DNA of 64,000 bases from Ascarosepion bandense. Its lineage: Eukaryota; Mollusca; Cephalopoda; Sepiida; Sepiidae. The notes below the pieces were generated by a model that did no database searches, was not told the DNA's origin, and saw nothing but the letters and a program-made list of their open reading frames with translations. The DNA lies in assembly GCA_037127315.1 (NCBI GenBank), contig JBBBDQ010001279.1:1467501-1531500 (forward strand), given 5' to 3'. The stretch's first letter is position 1. Each line of letters opens with the position of its first letter. This document shows, piece by piece, positions 31,805 through 42,154 of the stretch. A program made the translations under genes and the position numbers.

Positions 31805-31960
31805 TATTTTCCTAACAAAATTTCTCGATAATTCAGACCGGTAGAGATAGATATACTGTACTGTTTAATTATTAAAAAAACAAAAGCAAACAAAAACAGA
31901 GCGTCTATTCAAATACGAGTATCCATTAAAAGTAATATTTAAAAATATAATTTAAAATAA
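31805..31960 (+). mobile_element. SINE C body fragment
   Basis: CCTAACAAAATTTCTCGATA, AGACCGGTAGAGATA, TCAAATACGAGTATCCATTA; no tRNA head. Confidence 0.7.
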
Positions 31961-32180
31961 TATGTCTATTTAATCCATTTCGTATATATATATATATATA
32001 TTATCCTACGTCTGTAGCATAATAGTGCATGAAACTCTGAGTCGTGCAATATTTATTAATATATACTTAATAGCTATTATATTACATTGAGCACTGTTTT
32101 ATTAATACCGGAAAATTTTTCTATATGTGCGTGTACCTTCTTGTATACCCATATGTATATTTACTCATATCCACACACAC

Positions 32181-32226
<46 letters not shown>
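32181..32226. repeat. (TA)n microsatellite
   Basis: Pure TA run directly before a perfect palindrome. Shorter runs at 31985-32001 and 32455-32489. Confidence 0.9.
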
Positions 32227-32231
<5 letters not shown>

Positions 32232-32300
32232 GGATTAATTCAAAGATGTTGAATGGCCATTTCGAAATGGCCATTCAACATCTTTGAATTAATCCTTTTT
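32227..32300. repeat. Perfect 74-bp palindrome, no spacer
   Basis: 32227-32263 is the exact reverse complement of 32264-32300; the centre is CATTTC/GAAATG. It lies between TA-rich runs. Confidence 0.95.
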
Positions 32301-32451
32301 TAATATATATTTGCTCTGTAATATTTTATTACATGGAGCTCTCTTCCTGTATAATTTTTTAATATTAAAATAAATTTTTAATATTAATTAGGATCGGGTT
32401 TTTTGGAATTTACCTTCCTGCTTTTTTCCCTTGGATTGAAGTATCTGAATT

Positions 32452-32491
<40 letters not shown>

Positions 32492-32534
32492 TATTACTTT
32501 AAAACATGTGAAAAAACATTTTTTTCACATGTTC

Positions 32535-32804
32535 TAACCTAATAATTAATAATAAATATTCATTGCTGCATTTTTATATTAAGCACTGTTTAAAATTCAT
32601 GTTTTGAACGTTGCAATTATTTTCTTCCTTCCACAGTGAATTTACGTCCAGGTTTTACATTTCATCTTACTTGCTAGATCTATTGTCCAATGTGGAATAT
32701 TTAGTAACAAAAGTTGTGTAAACATGAACAGAAAGAAAAAAAGAAGAGAAATTAAATCGATGAGACTATAAATCTAGACTCTAGAGCATGTAAGATTGCA
32801 CTCT
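32535..32804. other. Unassigned stretch
   Basis: Nothing recognised. Confidence 0.4.
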
Positions 32805-32912
32805 ATTCTGGGCTGGTTGGCCTTGTGCCACAATCTAAGCTGCGCTTAAAAATCTCTCTTCTAGGCTTGTTGGCCTTGTGCCACATCTAAGCTGCGATTA
32901 GATAATCCCTAT
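32805..32912 (+). mobile_element. SINE B tail, duplicated
   Basis: GGTTGGCCTTGTGCCACAAT..AAGCTGCGCTTAAAAATC, followed at once by CTTGTTGGCCTTGTGCCACA..AAGCTGCGATTAGATAATC. Two copies of the 3' end of SINE B with no heads. Confidence 0.75.
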
Positions 32913-33062
32913 TCTGTGTTCGTTCGTTGATGTCGATGCTTCATTTTTACAGGTCGGAATGTGACCCCTTATTTTCCTGTGCGAACTAAGATATCTAGTT
33001 TCGTAATATGAGCGTTTACAGACGTGAATTAAAAATATAGATAAAATACTTCAGAAAGAAAC

Positions 33063-33230
33063 CTGCTGCTAATCGTGAGTGAACCACAGCTGAAGGCCAA
33101 ATCGAAAACGAGACCGGCGTGGAGGAGAAGGTGGTTGTGGAGACGAAATTCGTTAACCAACGTGATTAATGCTTCTTTGATGTTAGTCGGGTAAATCTGC
33201 ATTGAGGCAAATGTCTCCTTTGAAGTTCGG
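33063..33230 (-). other. Candidate exon, 168 bp (56 codons)
   Basis: On the minus strand a pyrimidine-rich run ending TTTTCCTCTTAG (33231 onward) precedes a continuously open frame beginning RTSKETFASMQIYPTNIKEA, with LITLVNEFRLHNHLLLHAGL next. It ends at ...AGCAGCAG/GTTTCT, a weak donor. The codon composition looks more coding-like than nearby DNA. Length is a multiple of 3. No family is recognised and no neighbouring exon is seen. It may equally be part of an unknown transposon. Confidence 0.2.
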
Positions 33231-33429
33231 CTAAGAGGAAAACAAAGAGACGAGATCAGAGAAGTTTCTCTTTTGCTGTGGAGTCTTCAGAGTATAGTCT
33301 TCTTCTTCTCTCTTCTTTTGTGTACTACGTCTCTTCTGGACGTTTCCGATTTTAGCTCTCCACAATTTCCCCACTTTTGTAATCAATAAGCAGCTAGGAA
33401 AGTTCTCCCGATTGAATCAACGACCACAT

Positions 33430-33696
33430 GACCGAGACCGGCTTTATTTGACCAACAAGACACTACGCATCAATGCATTCCTATGTGAAGCTGTGCAACG
33501 AACGTACGACCATATCTGGTCAGGGGATTGACGTTGATGAGAAATACTAGATATGTGAAAGTTCCTCAAATGACCCTACGACCATACCTGATCATGGGAT
33601 TGATGTTGAGAAATACTAGATATGAGCCAGATATGAGAAAGGAACTGGTCATTTGCTCAGATACGCAATGACCCTACGATCATATTTGGTCACGGT
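33430..33696 (+). repeat. Tandem repeat R3, left part
   Basis: Units with CCTACGACCATACCTGATCA, GGGATTGATGTTGATGAG, AAATACTAGATATGAGCCAG and GGAACTGGTCA, about 95-110 bp each. It is split by SINE A. Confidence 0.8.
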
Positions 33697-33700
33697 ATTG

Positions 33701-33985
33701 GATATCGGCTCGGAACGAGAAACCGGAGAGCCGAGTTCGAATTCCAGTTGAATCCATTGTATTCACTTACGCGCAAATACCCTTGGGAAAGGTATTAATC
33801 CGTCTCTTCCTCCCAGTTATGGGTTAAATAGCAGGACAGATTGGGTTCTATAGCCTTGGTCGGCAACCAGTCTACCGCAGAAAGCAATGGCAACCTACTG
33901 CGGGATAATCTTCTGCCCGGTTAGTCATGTCTCTTTCGAGACATGATCGCCCAAGCGTGTATCATGTATGGCACTTAACTGGCTG
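33701..33985 (+). mobile_element. SINE A inserted in repeat R3
   Basis: Begins GATATCGGCTCGGAACGAGA (short 5' loss), carries the B box GAGTTCGAATTCC and ends TGGCACTTAACTGGCTG. It is flanked by ATTG (33697-33700, 33986-33989), and the R3 unit reads through when the SINE is removed. Confidence 0.85.
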
Positions 33986-34130
33986 ATTGATGTTGATGAG
34001 AAATACTAGATATCTGAGCCAGATACGTGTTAACGGAACTGGTCAACTGCTCCAAAAAATCCTACAACCAAAGGTGGTTATGGGATTGATCTTGATGAGG
34101 AATAAAAGATACGCAAAAGCTGATTGTAAC
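33986..34130 (+). repeat. Tandem repeat R3, right part
   Basis: ATTGATGTTGATGAGAAATA, CTGAGCCAGATACG, ATCCTACAACCAAAGGTGGT, ATGGGATTGATCTTGATGAG. Confidence 0.8.
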
Positions 34131-34139
34131 AATTATTAT

Positions 34140-34350
34140 ACACACGGATATAATTTATTCCTTGTTCTGAACTTCAGAAACACGGGGTCGTATTATACTT
34201 AATGATGTTATTCACTGTTTTTAGGTTCAGTAATACGGGTTCGTTTTATACTTAAGGATGTAATTTAATCCCTGTTTTTAACTTTAGAATCATGGAGTTG
34301 TATTACAATCAAGCATGTAATTTCTGACCTGTTTTTAGGTTTAGAAACAC
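34140..34350 (+). repeat. 57-bp tandem repeat, about 4 units
   Basis: TTCAGAAACACGG, TTCAGTAATACGG, TTTAGAATCATGG and TTTAGAAACACGG recur at about 34171, 34226, 34283 and 34340 with CTGTTTTTAG between them. Confidence 0.75.
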
Positions 34351-34734
34351 GGGATTCAAGCCAAGTACTGTTTATTCGGCTTTTCTTTTTAGGTGTCTGT
34401 AAAAGCGATCGTTTCCGACGGAAACAGGACAAAATCCCAATGGACAAAATTCCAGCCTCTTATTCTCAAAGTGGACAAAATTCCCGTGTCATAAATAAAT
34501 GCCTAATTTATACACAGAAACAAATTTAACATTGAAAACTCAAGCAACTTTTAATTCAAATTTTAAAGTGAAATTGAGACAATAATAACAATTTTCAATA
34601 TATACACTCTATATGAACAATATCAAATATTTGCATTTCAATGCAAAATGAAACAATATACAGAATTTCCTATATTCTTATATGCACACTATCTAATATA
34701 TACACTACAAGGTCAAACTGATACGTAAAACACG
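34351..34734. other. Unassigned; GACAAAAT(T)CC repeated
   Basis: GGACAAAATCCC, GGACAAAATTCC and GGACAAAATTCCC within 34430-34490. No gene seen. Confidence 0.4.
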
Positions 34735-34925
34735 AATGTCCAATATATTTAAATGCATAATCATGAATGATCAGTTGAAACACATGCATGACAACGAATA
34801 TAAATTTATGTTATCTTGATATAGTATAATTAGGCGAATTGCCTTTACAACATAATATTATTAATCAATCTTATACGAAACTGAGATTTGTTCATTTTTG
34901 GAATAAGAAGCTTGGATTTCTGTTC
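34735..34925 (+). repeat. Dispersed repeat R4, copy 1
   Basis: ATAATCATGAATG, TGCATGACAACGAAT, GTTATCTTGATATAGTAT, ATGAAACTGAGATTT-type landmarks in common with 36240-36440. Confidence 0.7.
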
Positions 34926-35234
34926 ACATCAGTCAACTTGAAAGTGCCTGGTTTGCAAGCTCCTCGTTTTCAGAGACCACAAACTTATTTTACTTTTCAA
35001 ACAGGATAACTCAAATTTATTTGACCTTAAGGACTAACAAACTTTAGTGAGAACGATGAAATCAACCGTTTCCATACAGAAAGACCTAAGATCAAAAATG
35101 GCTTCGTGACATTTTCTGCTGATCATTGTTGTACTCCCTGCAACGAAAAAAACAACAAACAAACAAACAAACAAAACAAAAAACAACCCAAAAGCCCTAC
35201 ATTCAAACACTTTTTACACAGAGAAAGTTTTAAG
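34926..35234. other. Unassigned; (CAAA)n run near 35150-35185
   Basis: No other feature. Confidence 0.45.
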
Positions 35235-35560
35235 TAATGTGTCAGCTGGAGTTGTAAATACAATTCTGTTTTTACACTATTTACATTATTCGGACTATTG
35301 TCCTCATCTTTGTTGTCATTTGTACGACGTTTTGGACGTTGTACCCTCCGGTCTTCTTCAGGTGCTAGGAATTTCGAACCGAACTCTTTATAACGATCAC
35401 TGGGGCATATCATTCTTTTTCCTTTGTGAAAAGCGTCTTTGGTAGTCATAAGTTATCTACTTCTAACCTTCTAAGTTACTGCTGTAGCCTGGTATTGAAC
35501 TCACACCTCTTAGCAAGTCACTGGCTAACCAACGTCTATATCTACATTCGACTTTCACTG
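35235..35560 (-). mobile_element. SINE D
   Basis: The minus strand begins with a tRNA-like head (GACGTTGGTTAGCCAGTGAC, GTGTGAGTTCAATACCAGG as B box), then TTCGGTTCGAAATTCCTAGC, ACCTGAAGAAGACCGGAGGG and the family tail AACAAAGATGAGGACAATAG with TCCGAATAATGTAAATAGTG. Confidence 0.8.
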
Positions 35561-35760
35561 ACCGATCTTTACTGTCGATTGAAATCTATAAAAATATTTC
35601 TTTAAAAGCAGCTTATCGAGAAAATAGGTTTCTCAAGCCCAGTGTGTTATTTCTCTTTCTAGGAGTGATGGGGGCTTCTTCTCCACTCTTCGTCTTTCGT
35701 ATTAGTTTGTTTAGTGACATATCAACTCTTTATGTATCATGTAATACCGACATTTTATTT
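35561..35760. other. Unassigned stretch
   Basis: Nothing recognised. Confidence 0.4.
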
Positions 35761-36140
35761 TCCTACGCTTCTTCTGACCTTCATCAATGATCTTCCTTAT
35801 GTGATCAGTTTCCAAGTAGGCATCTATGCAAATGATACCATCATTTACTCCCATCTTAATAGTAAATCTGTCATGGCTGACAAAGTAACATTGCTCGCTG
35901 TTTCTCAGAAGGACCTCCAATCTCTGAATGGGGTAGGTGCTGGTCTTCATCAATGATCTTCCTTATGTAATCAGTTTCCAAGTTGGCATCTATGCAGATG
36001 AAACCATTTACTCCCGTCTCAATAGAAAATCTGCCATGGATGACAAAGTAACCATGGCCGCTGTTCTTCAGAAGGACCTCCAATCTCTGATTGAATTGGA
36101 TAGGTGCTGGCTCGTAAATTTTAAACGAAGCTGCTCTCCT
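35761..36140 (+). mobile_element. LINE A RT palm fragment, tandemly duplicated
   Basis: TFINDLPYVISFQVGIYAND (35778 on) with TIIYSHLN..KSVMADKV..QKDLQSL, then again FINDLPYVISFQVGIYADE, TIYSRLNRKSAMDDKV, LQKDLQSL, followed by CWLVNF. The FINDLP to DLQSL block, which contains the catalytic YADD motif (here YAND and YADE), occurs twice 166 bp apart. Both copies have lost the second catalytic Asp or its neighbour. Inactive. Confidence 0.8.
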
Positions 36141-36239
36141 TCAACCAATAGTGAAAAACTTTTCTACCTATTGAGACAACAACCAAACATATCGAAATTA
36201 TACACTTATTTCATGCTCACAAATTTATGCTCCATTATG

Positions 36240-36440
36240 TTTACATAATCATGAATGTTCATTTGAAACAAATGCATGACAACGAATGGAAATGCATGTT
36301 ATCTTGATATAGTATTAATAAGAAGTGAATGGTCTTTAAACCTAATCTTATTAATTAATTAATTATTTATTAATTAATTATTAATTAATCTTATATGAAA
36401 CTGAGATTTTGTCCACTTTTGAGATGAGGATGGGAGTTGG
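36240..36440 (+). repeat. Dispersed repeat R4, copy 2
   Basis: See R4 copy 1; here a (TTAATTAA)-type run is inserted at 36350-36390. Confidence 0.7.
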
Positions 36441-36460
36441 TCCACTTTTGGAAGAGGCTT

Positions 36461-36478
36461 ATATATATATATATATAT
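36461..36478. repeat. Short (TA)n run
   Basis: Separates R4 from LINE A. Confidence 0.85.
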
Positions 36479-37298
36479 CAGCTACCATCATCGACAATCC
36501 CACCTACCTCCCATTAGCATGGACCAGGCTTACCTCCCAGAGAGTAAAACACTACGCCTCCTTGGTCTCACACTTTCAGCGGACCTCAAATGGAATGACT
36601 ATATCGAATCCATTGCTAAATCCGCTGCTATGAAAGTCGGTTCTCTGTGCATGGCCCGGAAGTTTTTTCCGTCTGAATCTACCATCCACCCGTGCATTGA
36701 ATACTGCTGCCATATCTGGTCGGGTGCCCCTGCTATTCTCCTCGGGCTTCTCGATAAGGTTCAGAGGAGGGTCTGTAATGTGATAGATACCGACTTGGCA
36801 GACCGCCTGCAGTCTCTCTCCCACCGGCGCAACGTGGCTTCCCTGTGTCTCTTCTATAAATACTTTCACAGCTTCTGCTCCGATGAACTTAGATCACTGG
36901 TGCCCCCTAAATACGAATTTGCATGAGATACTAGATTAACAACTAGATCCCACCTTTTTACAGTGAAACCGATAAAATGCAACCGCAACTTCTACTCCAA
37001 CAGCTTCTTTCCTCGCACTTCCCGACTGTGGAATTCTCTTCCACATGACTGCTTCCCCGACGGCTACAATCTCCAGGAGTTTAAATGTAAGGTCAATAGA
37101 CACCTCCTAACACACTAACCTGCTCCCATTCTATCAAACACTCTTCCCATCTGCCCAACCCTCATCCTCGGTATCCTTACTCATCTGTCACCTTCCTCCT
37201 GACATTCCCGATGTCTAACCACTCCTTCTCTTTACCTTCCCCTATATAGCCCCATGCGCAATAGTGGCAGTGGAATGCCTTGCTTGGGGTGAGATGAT

Positions 37299-37300
<2 letters not shown>
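36479..37300 (+). mobile_element. LINE A, C-terminal ORF2 and 3' end
   Basis: Reading from 36519: MDQAYLPESKTLRLLGLTLS, ADLKWNDYIESIAKS, the IEYCCHIWSGAPAILLGLLD block, RRVCNVIDTDLADRLQSLSH, RRNVASLCLFYKYF, one stop at 36926, then TVKPIKCNRNFYSNSFFPRT, SRLWNSLPHDCFPDGYNLQ and FKCKVNRHLLTH before the stop at about 37120. This is the thumb and C-terminal tail of a CR1/Jockey-like RT. The 3' UTR follows, ending AGTGGCAGTGGAATGCCTTG, CTTGGGGTGAGATGATTAAA, and passes into (TA)n. A small deletion separates SESTIH from PCIEYC. Despite one stop this is one of the best preserved LINE A tails here. Confidence 0.9.

Positions 37301-37350
<50 letters not shown>
37301..37350. repeat. (TA)n at the LINE A 3' end
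   Basis: Directly abuts the LINE 3' terminus, in place of a poly(A) tail. Confidence 0.95.
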
Positions 37351-37351
<1 letters not shown>

Positions 37352-38383
37352 CGTAGCACACTTGGTATACTATCCAGGTAAATTCCGATAGAGACGAACT
37401 CAAAAGAACTCAATGTTAAATTCATTTATTTAATTTAACAGAGTAATATCATTTAGAAAAGATTTTAGATTATTACAATGAGTAATACATATTTCACCGC
37501 ATATTGTGGCTCTTCAGACCCAAATGATACAACAGTTGGTCTTCAAAAATCCCCTAAATTTTTTTTTTAAATAGACGCTCACATGTCCATATTTAGAATA
37601 GATATTTTTAACAGTTATTTACGAAAAATTTCTCGCTCATTTAAAAAAAAAACAAATAATAGAAAAAAAGGAAGGATAAAGAAAAAGTAGAAACGATTGA
37701 TTAATGAAAAGAAGAAAAAAGAGAGAAAACAGAAAAAAATGAAGAGAAAGAAAGAAGAGAAAAAAAGGAAAAAAAGAGAAAAAGAAATGACAAAGAGATA
37801 CAATAAAAAGAAAATAAGCAGTATCCAGAGAAATAAATGTTAACTTCATGTATCGAAATCGTGTCTCTAATACCCGTCTACTTTCTTAGAAAAACATGAC
37901 ATAGAAAATTTAACTCTGAAATTTGGGATATATTTGCGGTAAATTATGCATCATAATTTTAATACAATTTGAAAAAATAACTACTCTTACTCTTTAAAAA
38001 TTCATATTAATTAAAAAAATTCAGTTAGAAAATAAAAATTATAATTAAATATGAAAAAGAAAGAGAGAAAGGAAAAGAAAGAGAGCAAGATAGAATAGAA
38101 TTTAAAATAATTTAAAAAAACCTAGATCGAAACCGACGTCTATTACATTAATAGTTATTCTTAGAAACGCGGCATGGGATTTACTCCTTAAATTAAAATA
38201 TACCGACTATGGGGTATATTTATGGTGAAAAATAAATCGTAAATCATAGGTCATAATATAAATTACCATATAACCGCTAATAGTAATTTATTATAAATAT
38301 AGTTAAAGTAATAACTCCTAGTAAGAAAAAATAACATACTAAAATACAATCTTTAAAAAAAACACCTTAAATAATAATAAAAC

Positions 38384-38441
<58 letters not shown>

Positions 38442-38771
38442 ACAAAAATTCTCTAAGACGTTAATGTTAATAATAATAATAATAATAATAATTATAATAC
38501 TCATTCTATCAAAAACGAAGAATAAAGAATCTTAAAAAAATATACCTATGAATATAAAAAGTATAAAAATAAACAACAAAAATAAAAATCTTCAGCTGTA
38601 AAATGATATTAACAGCACATTCCAGACTTTTCCCCAAATAAACATCTTTTAAATTAAATTAATGTAAATTAATTTACATTAATTCAAATCACAATCAGGA
38701 TTATCTAGACTATTTTATATTTATTTTTGTGTCTTCATTTAAATATTAATTCATTCTGCTGGCTAAGGATT
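37351..38771. other. AT-rich, low-complexity stretch
   Basis: Purine-rich A/G run at 37630-37800, (TAA)n at 38382-38410 and 38467-38492, (TA)n at 38416-38441, and a short palindrome near 38655-38690. Phe/Leu-rich minus-strand frames across the purine run are composition artefacts. No gene. Confidence 0.7.
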
Positions 38772-40203
38772 TTTTTTAATCATATTACCCCGAGCAAGGC
38801 GGTAACGCCACTGATGTGCAGGGGGCTACATAAGAGTAAAAAGATTAGAGGAGAGTGAAGAGAACGACGAACCAGTTAGAAAGGAGCAAGAGAAGGGTGT
38901 GAATACAGGTGTGATGACAGTTGCAGAGGTGGAGAGAAAGGAAAGGATATACAGGGTGGTGAAGAAAGAACTAGGGTCAAGTGGTTAAGAGATGAGTATT
39001 GACTTTGCATTTAAATTCCTGGAGATTGTAGCCGTCAGGAAAGCAAGAATAAGGAAGCGAGTTCCACAGGCGGGAGGTGCGAGAAAAGAAGCTGAAGGTG
39101 TAGAATTGTCGTCTGCATTTGGTTGATCTAACTGTGAATGGGTGTGACCCAGATGCCAGTCTGGTTGCAGGAGTTGCAGAGGCACCAGTGACTTAAGTTC
39201 GTGAGAGCAGGAGCCATGGAAGTATTCATAGAACAAAGGGAAGCCACATCTCATCGGTAGTTCAGTCGGTACCTATCACATTACTGATTCTCCTTTGGAG
39301 CCTGTCAAGAATACCGAGGTGAACAGCGGGGGCACCTGACCATATATGGCAGCAGTACTCCATGCACGGACGAATGGTTGATTTGTATATATGCAGGATG
39401 GTTTCAGGCGGGAAAAACATCCTGGCCCGACACAGTGACCCAACCTTCCTAGCAGTGGATTTAGCTATTGACTCAATGTAGTGGTTCCACTTGAGATCAG
39501 AAGAGGGTAAGGCCGAGGAGGCGCAGTGTATTGCTCTCAGGGAGATTCGCTTGGTCCATGCTTATAGGAGGCAGGAAAGGTTGCATGTGATGATTGACAG
39601 ACAGCAGCTTGGTCTTAGACGCATTGAAATTTACAAGCCACTTCTTACCCCAAATCACCACAGAATGTAGATCCATCTCAAGATCAGCAGCGAGATTATG
39701 TTTGTCTGCCACGCGGGGTTTCTTATTGATGCGGTAAATTGTGGTGTCATCTGCGTAGATGCCTACTTGGCTCTTGATCTCGTCTGGGTGGTCATTTATG
39801 AAAATATGAAAAGGCGTCGGGCCTAGGATAGAGCCCTGAGGGACACCAGCGTTTGTACAGTAGGGTGTGGAGGCATGTCCATTCAGGACGACCTTCATTA
39901 TGCGGTTATTTAGAAAGGCTTGGGTCAGATCATGCAATCGTCCGGTAATACCGTAACCCCGTAGCTTGCATAGAAGGCCAGCGTGCCAAACCCTGTCAAA
40001 AGCCTTGGAGATGTCCAGAGCAACAACACGAGCCTCGCCGGAATCCTCAACGGCCTGGAGCATGTACTCCGTAATGGTCGTTAGTATGTCGGCCGTGGAC
40101 CTGGCAAAGCGGAAGCTACACTGCCTGTCGGAGAAGAGTTTATGGGCAGTAAAATGCTGAACTATTTCAGCATTAATAATGGCCTCGAACACCTTCCCGA
40201 AAA
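38772..40203 (-). mobile_element. LINE A, 5'-truncated 1.4-kb copy
   Basis: 3' terminus at the low coordinate (TTTTTTTTAATCATATTACC on plus, i.e. ...GGTAATATGATTAAAAAAAA). The 3' end has the CCGAGCAAGGCGGTAACGCC subfamily sequence shared with 55440 and 63550. It then runs through the C-terminal tail, frameshifted between 38985 and 39497, into the open RT region 39497-40192. It stops abruptly at 40203 after GNF..KVFE, typical of 5' truncation in target-primed reverse transcription. Confidence 0.9.
39497..40192 (-). pseudogene. LINE A reverse transcriptase, longest open RT frame
   Basis: 231 codons open without a stop. It would synthesise cDNA from LINE RNA at a nicked target. Motifs in order: KVFEAIINAEIVQHF-type motif 1 region, DRQCSFRF.RSTADIL, VALDISKAFDRVWHAGLL (motif A with the first catalytic Asp, about residue 80), TNAGVPQGSILGP (motif B, about 114-126), VGIYADDTTIY (motif C, catalytic Asp pair, about 143-153), GKKWLVNFNASKTKLLSV (motif D/E, about 185), and MDQANLPESNTLRLLGLTL at the end. 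All catalytic Asp residues are intact. Substitutions elsewhere (FHIFINDHPDEI for the usual FLIFINDLPD) and loss of the endonuclease and C-terminus make it a pseudogene. Confidence 0.9.
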
Positions 40204-40440
40204 TTGGTAGAAATCAATCGTTCAAGTAAGCATGAAAAGTTTAAAATTAAGCAAAAAATGACTTACTTTTAAGAATATTTAAAACAAAGTTGATCCCATC
40301 CCAACACACATGGTTACTACCAGTAAGGTAAAAAAATAATTCTTTTTAACTTTTTGGTCAGTTCCAGCGATAGCGAGGCGGGGTTGGGATAGTCAACAGA
40401 ATAGACAGTGTGTGACCTGAAGACCAAAAGGGTAGGAAGA
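40204..40440. other. Unassigned stretch
   Basis: Nothing recognised. Confidence 0.4.
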
Positions 40441-40610
40441 TAATTAAAATAAAGCCGGGCAAAAAAAAAAAAAAAAAAGAAACAAATAATCTAACAGTAG
40501 GCAAAAAAGAAAAAGAAAAAGAGAAACAAAGAATGTAACATAGGGCTAGGAAAAAAGAAAAAGAGAAACAAAGAAGCTAACAGCGGGCTAGGAAAAAAGA
40601 AAAATTCCTT
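40441..40610. repeat. A-rich tandem repeat, about 3 units
   Basis: GAAACAAA..AAT/GCTAACAG..GGCTAGGAAAAAAGAAAA recurs at about 40480, 40525 and 40565; starts with an A18 run. Confidence 0.7.
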
Positions 40611-40764
40611 TGGATTATTATATTTTATAATCATCAATTTTTCCTCCAGGCATAAACTGCACTTATCCCTGAAATTGTTGGGAGTGTTCGCGTATTTAAC
40701 AATCCGCCATATGACCAGTGGGGTAAATCCTCCATCTTATATATCCTCCATCTAATATATATAT

Positions 40765-41109
40765 ATGCGCTGTGATACAGCGAAACAGATCTGTCTGCGG
40801 ATGAGTATTTACGCTCTCACACCCTGATTGAGCACTCTGAAAGAATGGTAGACTTTGAAAAACAGTAGCTATTCTAGCATATACGCATCGTTCATTCAGT
40901 AATGAATTAGAACACTCTCAGCTATTGAGCGTGTATAATGATAATATACGTGCTAAAAAGTCTGCCTCCTTCTACCAAGCACCCATAGCGCAGAGTTAGA
41001 ATCGCCGACTGACGCCAATTCGGTCGGGTTACAATCCTTGGTAAAAAGCAATCGGATGTCTAACCGTACTAATGAGCTGTGATACAGCGAAACAGATCTG
41101 TCTGCGGAT

Positions 41110-41112
<3 letters not shown>
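40765..41112 (+). mobile_element. SINE E with preceding copy of its own tail
   Basis: Tail block GCTGTGATACAGCGAAACAG at 40770, 5' region ACGCTCTCACACCCTGATTG, TAGCTATTCTAGCATATACG, then head CCCATAGCGCAGAGTTAGAA (A box) and GGTCGGGTTACAATCC (B box) near 40988-41040. The tail then comes again (GCTGTGATACAGCGAAACAG at 41077, CTGTCTGCGGATGA). Tail-element-tail order suggests a head-to-tail dimer remnant. Confidence 0.8.

Positions 41113-41157
<45 letters not shown>
41113..41157. repeat. (TA)n at the SINE E 3' end
   Basis: Pure TA run joining SINE E to SINE C. Confidence 0.95.
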
Positions 41158-41159
<2 letters not shown>

Positions 41160-41250
41160 CTAACGGCCTGATTATTTACGATAAGTTTTTGTTACGAAAA
41201 TATGTGCCACTCGGCAGGATTCGCAACAGCGACCCCTATCAAAATAGTGG
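41158..41250 (-). mobile_element. SINE C fragment
   Basis: CGGCCTGATTATTTACGATA, TTACGAAAATATGTGCCACT and the B-box remnant GGCAGGATTCGCAACAGCGA on plus. Followed by (TA)n at 41257-41296. Confidence 0.7.
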
Positions 41251-41253
41251 AAA

Positions 41254-41300
<47 letters not shown>

Positions 41301-41351
41301 GTGTGTGTGTTCCAGTAGATACCGCTTCATAGACTGTTTTCACCTTCTCAA

Positions 41352-41485
41352 GCAATTCACGTTATGTAATGGTTAGCAAGCTTGTTTCGCTAGATCAATT
41401 GCAACTGAGTAGCGAATCCGATCCTCACTGGGTGCTCCATACATTCGGCCTTGTGCCACATATAAGCTGCGCTTAGTAAATTACT
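41352..41485 (+). mobile_element. SINE B, full length
   Basis: TTCACGTTATGTAATGGTTA (A box), GATCAATTGCAACTGAGTAG, AATCCGATCCTCACTGGGTG (B box), CATTCGGCCTTGTGCCACAT, AAGCTGCGCTTAGTAAATTA. Confidence 0.85.
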
Positions 41486-41845
41486 ATGTGTCACCTTTTC
41501 GACGTTGATTACTGTAGACGTCAGACACTTACCGATGTCAGATAAACACTGAAACGAAAGCTGTCCGTCAAAAAGAACCCTGGACTTTTGCGTATTAGTG
41601 CCGTTCTGTTGGACAATAAAGTCGACCTACGAACAGACAAAATATAAAAAAAAACTTAGTACAATGATATGCGTGGGCTGTTTTATTGTGTAGCATGTGT
41701 GAAGAAAAAACTTAAATGTCTATGAAGTAAGATCTCATAAAATTAACAAATTAGATGGATTCAAATTATAGTGGACACATTATTAAAAAATATTGTTATC
41801 ACTTTTAGTAAAATCAGTAAAAGTATAAAAACATTTCTTTGTCTA
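41486..41845. other. Unassigned AT-rich stretch
   Basis: Nothing recognised. Confidence 0.4.
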
Positions 41846-42145
41846 TATTTTCTAGATGAGGTATTGTAATTATTTACACTATTTATATTGTTCGGACTGT
41901 TGTCCTCACCTTTGTTGCCATATTCACCTTCAATATTAGTCTATATTTCAAAGATGAGGGACTGTAATTATTTACACGATTTACATTGTTCAGACTGTTA
42001 TCTTCATCTTTGTTGTCATATTCACCTTCAATATCTGTCTATATTTCTGAGATGAGGTATCGTAATTATTTACACTATTTACATTGTTCGGACTGTTGTC
42101 CTCATCTTTCTTGCCATATTCACGACATCTCGGCAGTCGTACGTT
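41846..42145 (-). repeat. SINE D tail, three tandem units
   Basis: TTTACACTATTTATATTGTT..CGGACTGTTGTCCTCA and relatives occur three times (about 41870, 41970, 42070) with TTCAATATTAGTCTATATTT between. Each is the minus-strand 3' end of SINE D, so only the tail was amplified. Confidence 0.75.
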
Positions 42146-42154
42146 CCTACTCAA

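Noticed and set aside
37615..37849. Phe-rich minus-strand frames
   Set aside because: Translation of an A/G-rich low-complexity run.
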